Source: Clostridiales bacterium (GTDB lineage Bacteria; Bacillota; Clostridia; Christensenellales; Pumilibacteraceae). Taken from it: a stretch of 5,955 nucleotides of DNA. The stretch spans positions 1,273 through 7,227 of the forward strand of contig JAIEBL010000208.1 in assembly GCA_029069015.1 (NCBI GenBank). The letters run 5' to 3'. A program made the position numbers and the translations under genes. Shown here piece after piece: positions 5,818 to 5,955 of the stretch (within the stretch, counting starts at the first letter, position 1; each line of letters begins with the position of its first letter). The notes under the pieces are model-generated. The model worked only from the letters and a program-made list of their open reading frames with translations. It was not told where the DNA came from and searched no databases.

Positions 5818-5853
5818 AAAAATATCCGCGCCCATAAGGGCACGGATATTTTT
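5818..5853 (-). terminator. Hairpin terminator of the tRNA-Ala transcript (copy 2 of the repeated 36-base element)
   Basis: AAAAATATCCG and CGGATATTTTT form the 11-base outer stem. On the minus strand TGCCC / GGGCG extend it to 16 pairs (one U-G) around a TTAT loop. The base at 5853 is also the final A of the tRNA CCA end, so the terminator starts with no trailer. It is 34/36 identical to the element behind rhaD at 1998-2033. The T5 tract is followed by GAATG, a short but usable termination run. Confidence 0.8.
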
Positions 5854-5928
5854 GGTGGAGATAAGGGGAATCGAACCCCTGACCTTTTGAATGCCATTCA
5901 AACGCTCTACCAACTGAGCTATATCCCC
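5853..5928 (-). tRNA. tRNA-Ala, anticodon GGC
   Basis: A complete 76-base cloverleaf including an encoded CCA. The acceptor strands GGGGATA and TATCTCC pair throughout and contain the G3-U70 wobble that identifies alanine tRNA. The D stem is GCTC/GAGC with an AGTTGGTA loop. The anticodon stem is TTTGA/TCAAA with the loop ATGGCAT, giving GGC at 34-36, which reads GCC and GCU codons. The variable region is AGGTC and the T arm is AGGGG-TTCGATT-CCCCT. No promoter or neighbouring tRNA can be recognised in the 27 bases upstream before the window ends. Confidence 0.97.
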
Positions 5929-5955
5929 AAAGGTCGGGTCGAAGCTACTTTCGGG

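Noticed and set aside
5635..5913. 92-residue minus-strand frame starting inside the tRNA, and the plus-strand frame 5645-5890
   Set aside because: Both read through the tRNA gene; their tRNA-derived peptides (for example GSIPLIS and RGIEPLTF) are well-known artefacts of translating tRNAs.
5929..5955. Possible 3' end of another tRNA or rRNA upstream of tRNA-Ala
   Set aside because: The minus-strand bases contain a TTCGA resembling a T loop, but the flanking bases do not pair and no CCA-type end is seen.

Overview
The window reads as a piece of a low-to-mid GC Firmicutes (Clostridia-type, probably gut anaerobe) chromosome. This rests on the strong AGGAGG-like ribosome binding sites, the sigma-A style promoters with 17-base spacers, and the family make-up: a rhamnose operon in rhaB-rhaA-rhaD order, a TIGR04076 protein, an Fe-S-flavoprotein-like reductase, and a DUF5131 protein of the subfamily I associate with Clostridia. 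The genus cannot be read from the sequence. Every feature that can be supported lies on the minus strand, so transcription runs from the high to the low coordinates.

Right end (about 5494-5955): a complete tRNA-Ala (anticodon GGC) with an encoded CCA. A 36-base hairpin follows directly and shares the last base of the CCA. About 325 bases without a convincing gene come next and hold the probable promoter of the rhamnose operon.

Middle (2073-5493): a compact L-rhamnose catabolic operon, rhamnulokinase (rhaB), L-rhamnose isomerase (rhaA) and rhamnulose-1-phosphate aldolase (rhaD), with 1- and 0-base gaps and ribosome sites buried in the preceding genes. The isomerase makes L-rhamnulose, the kinase phosphorylates it, and the aldolase splits it into dihydroxyacetone phosphate and L-lactaldehyde. 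RhaB stops a few residues after its conserved ATAIGN motif and lacks the usual C-terminal tail. The operon ends in a second copy (34/36 identical) of the hairpin found behind the tRNA. The two differences keep base pairing only in minus-strand RNA.

Left (1168-1957): a single AT-rich gene for a DUF5131 (phage Gp37/Gp68-like) cysteine-motif protein with its own promoter.

Far left (1-1127): an apparent three-gene redox or detoxification operon: a TIGR04076 protein, an Fe-S flavoprotein-like NAD(P)H-dependent oxidoreductase, and the first 26 codons of a probable alpha/beta hydrolase cut by the window edge. Its promoter is strikingly similar to the DUF5131 promoter.

Most of the window is ordinary metabolism. 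The items worth a second look are the duplicated hairpin, the short RhaB, the twin promoters, and the AT-rich DUF5131 gene with an extra cysteine.
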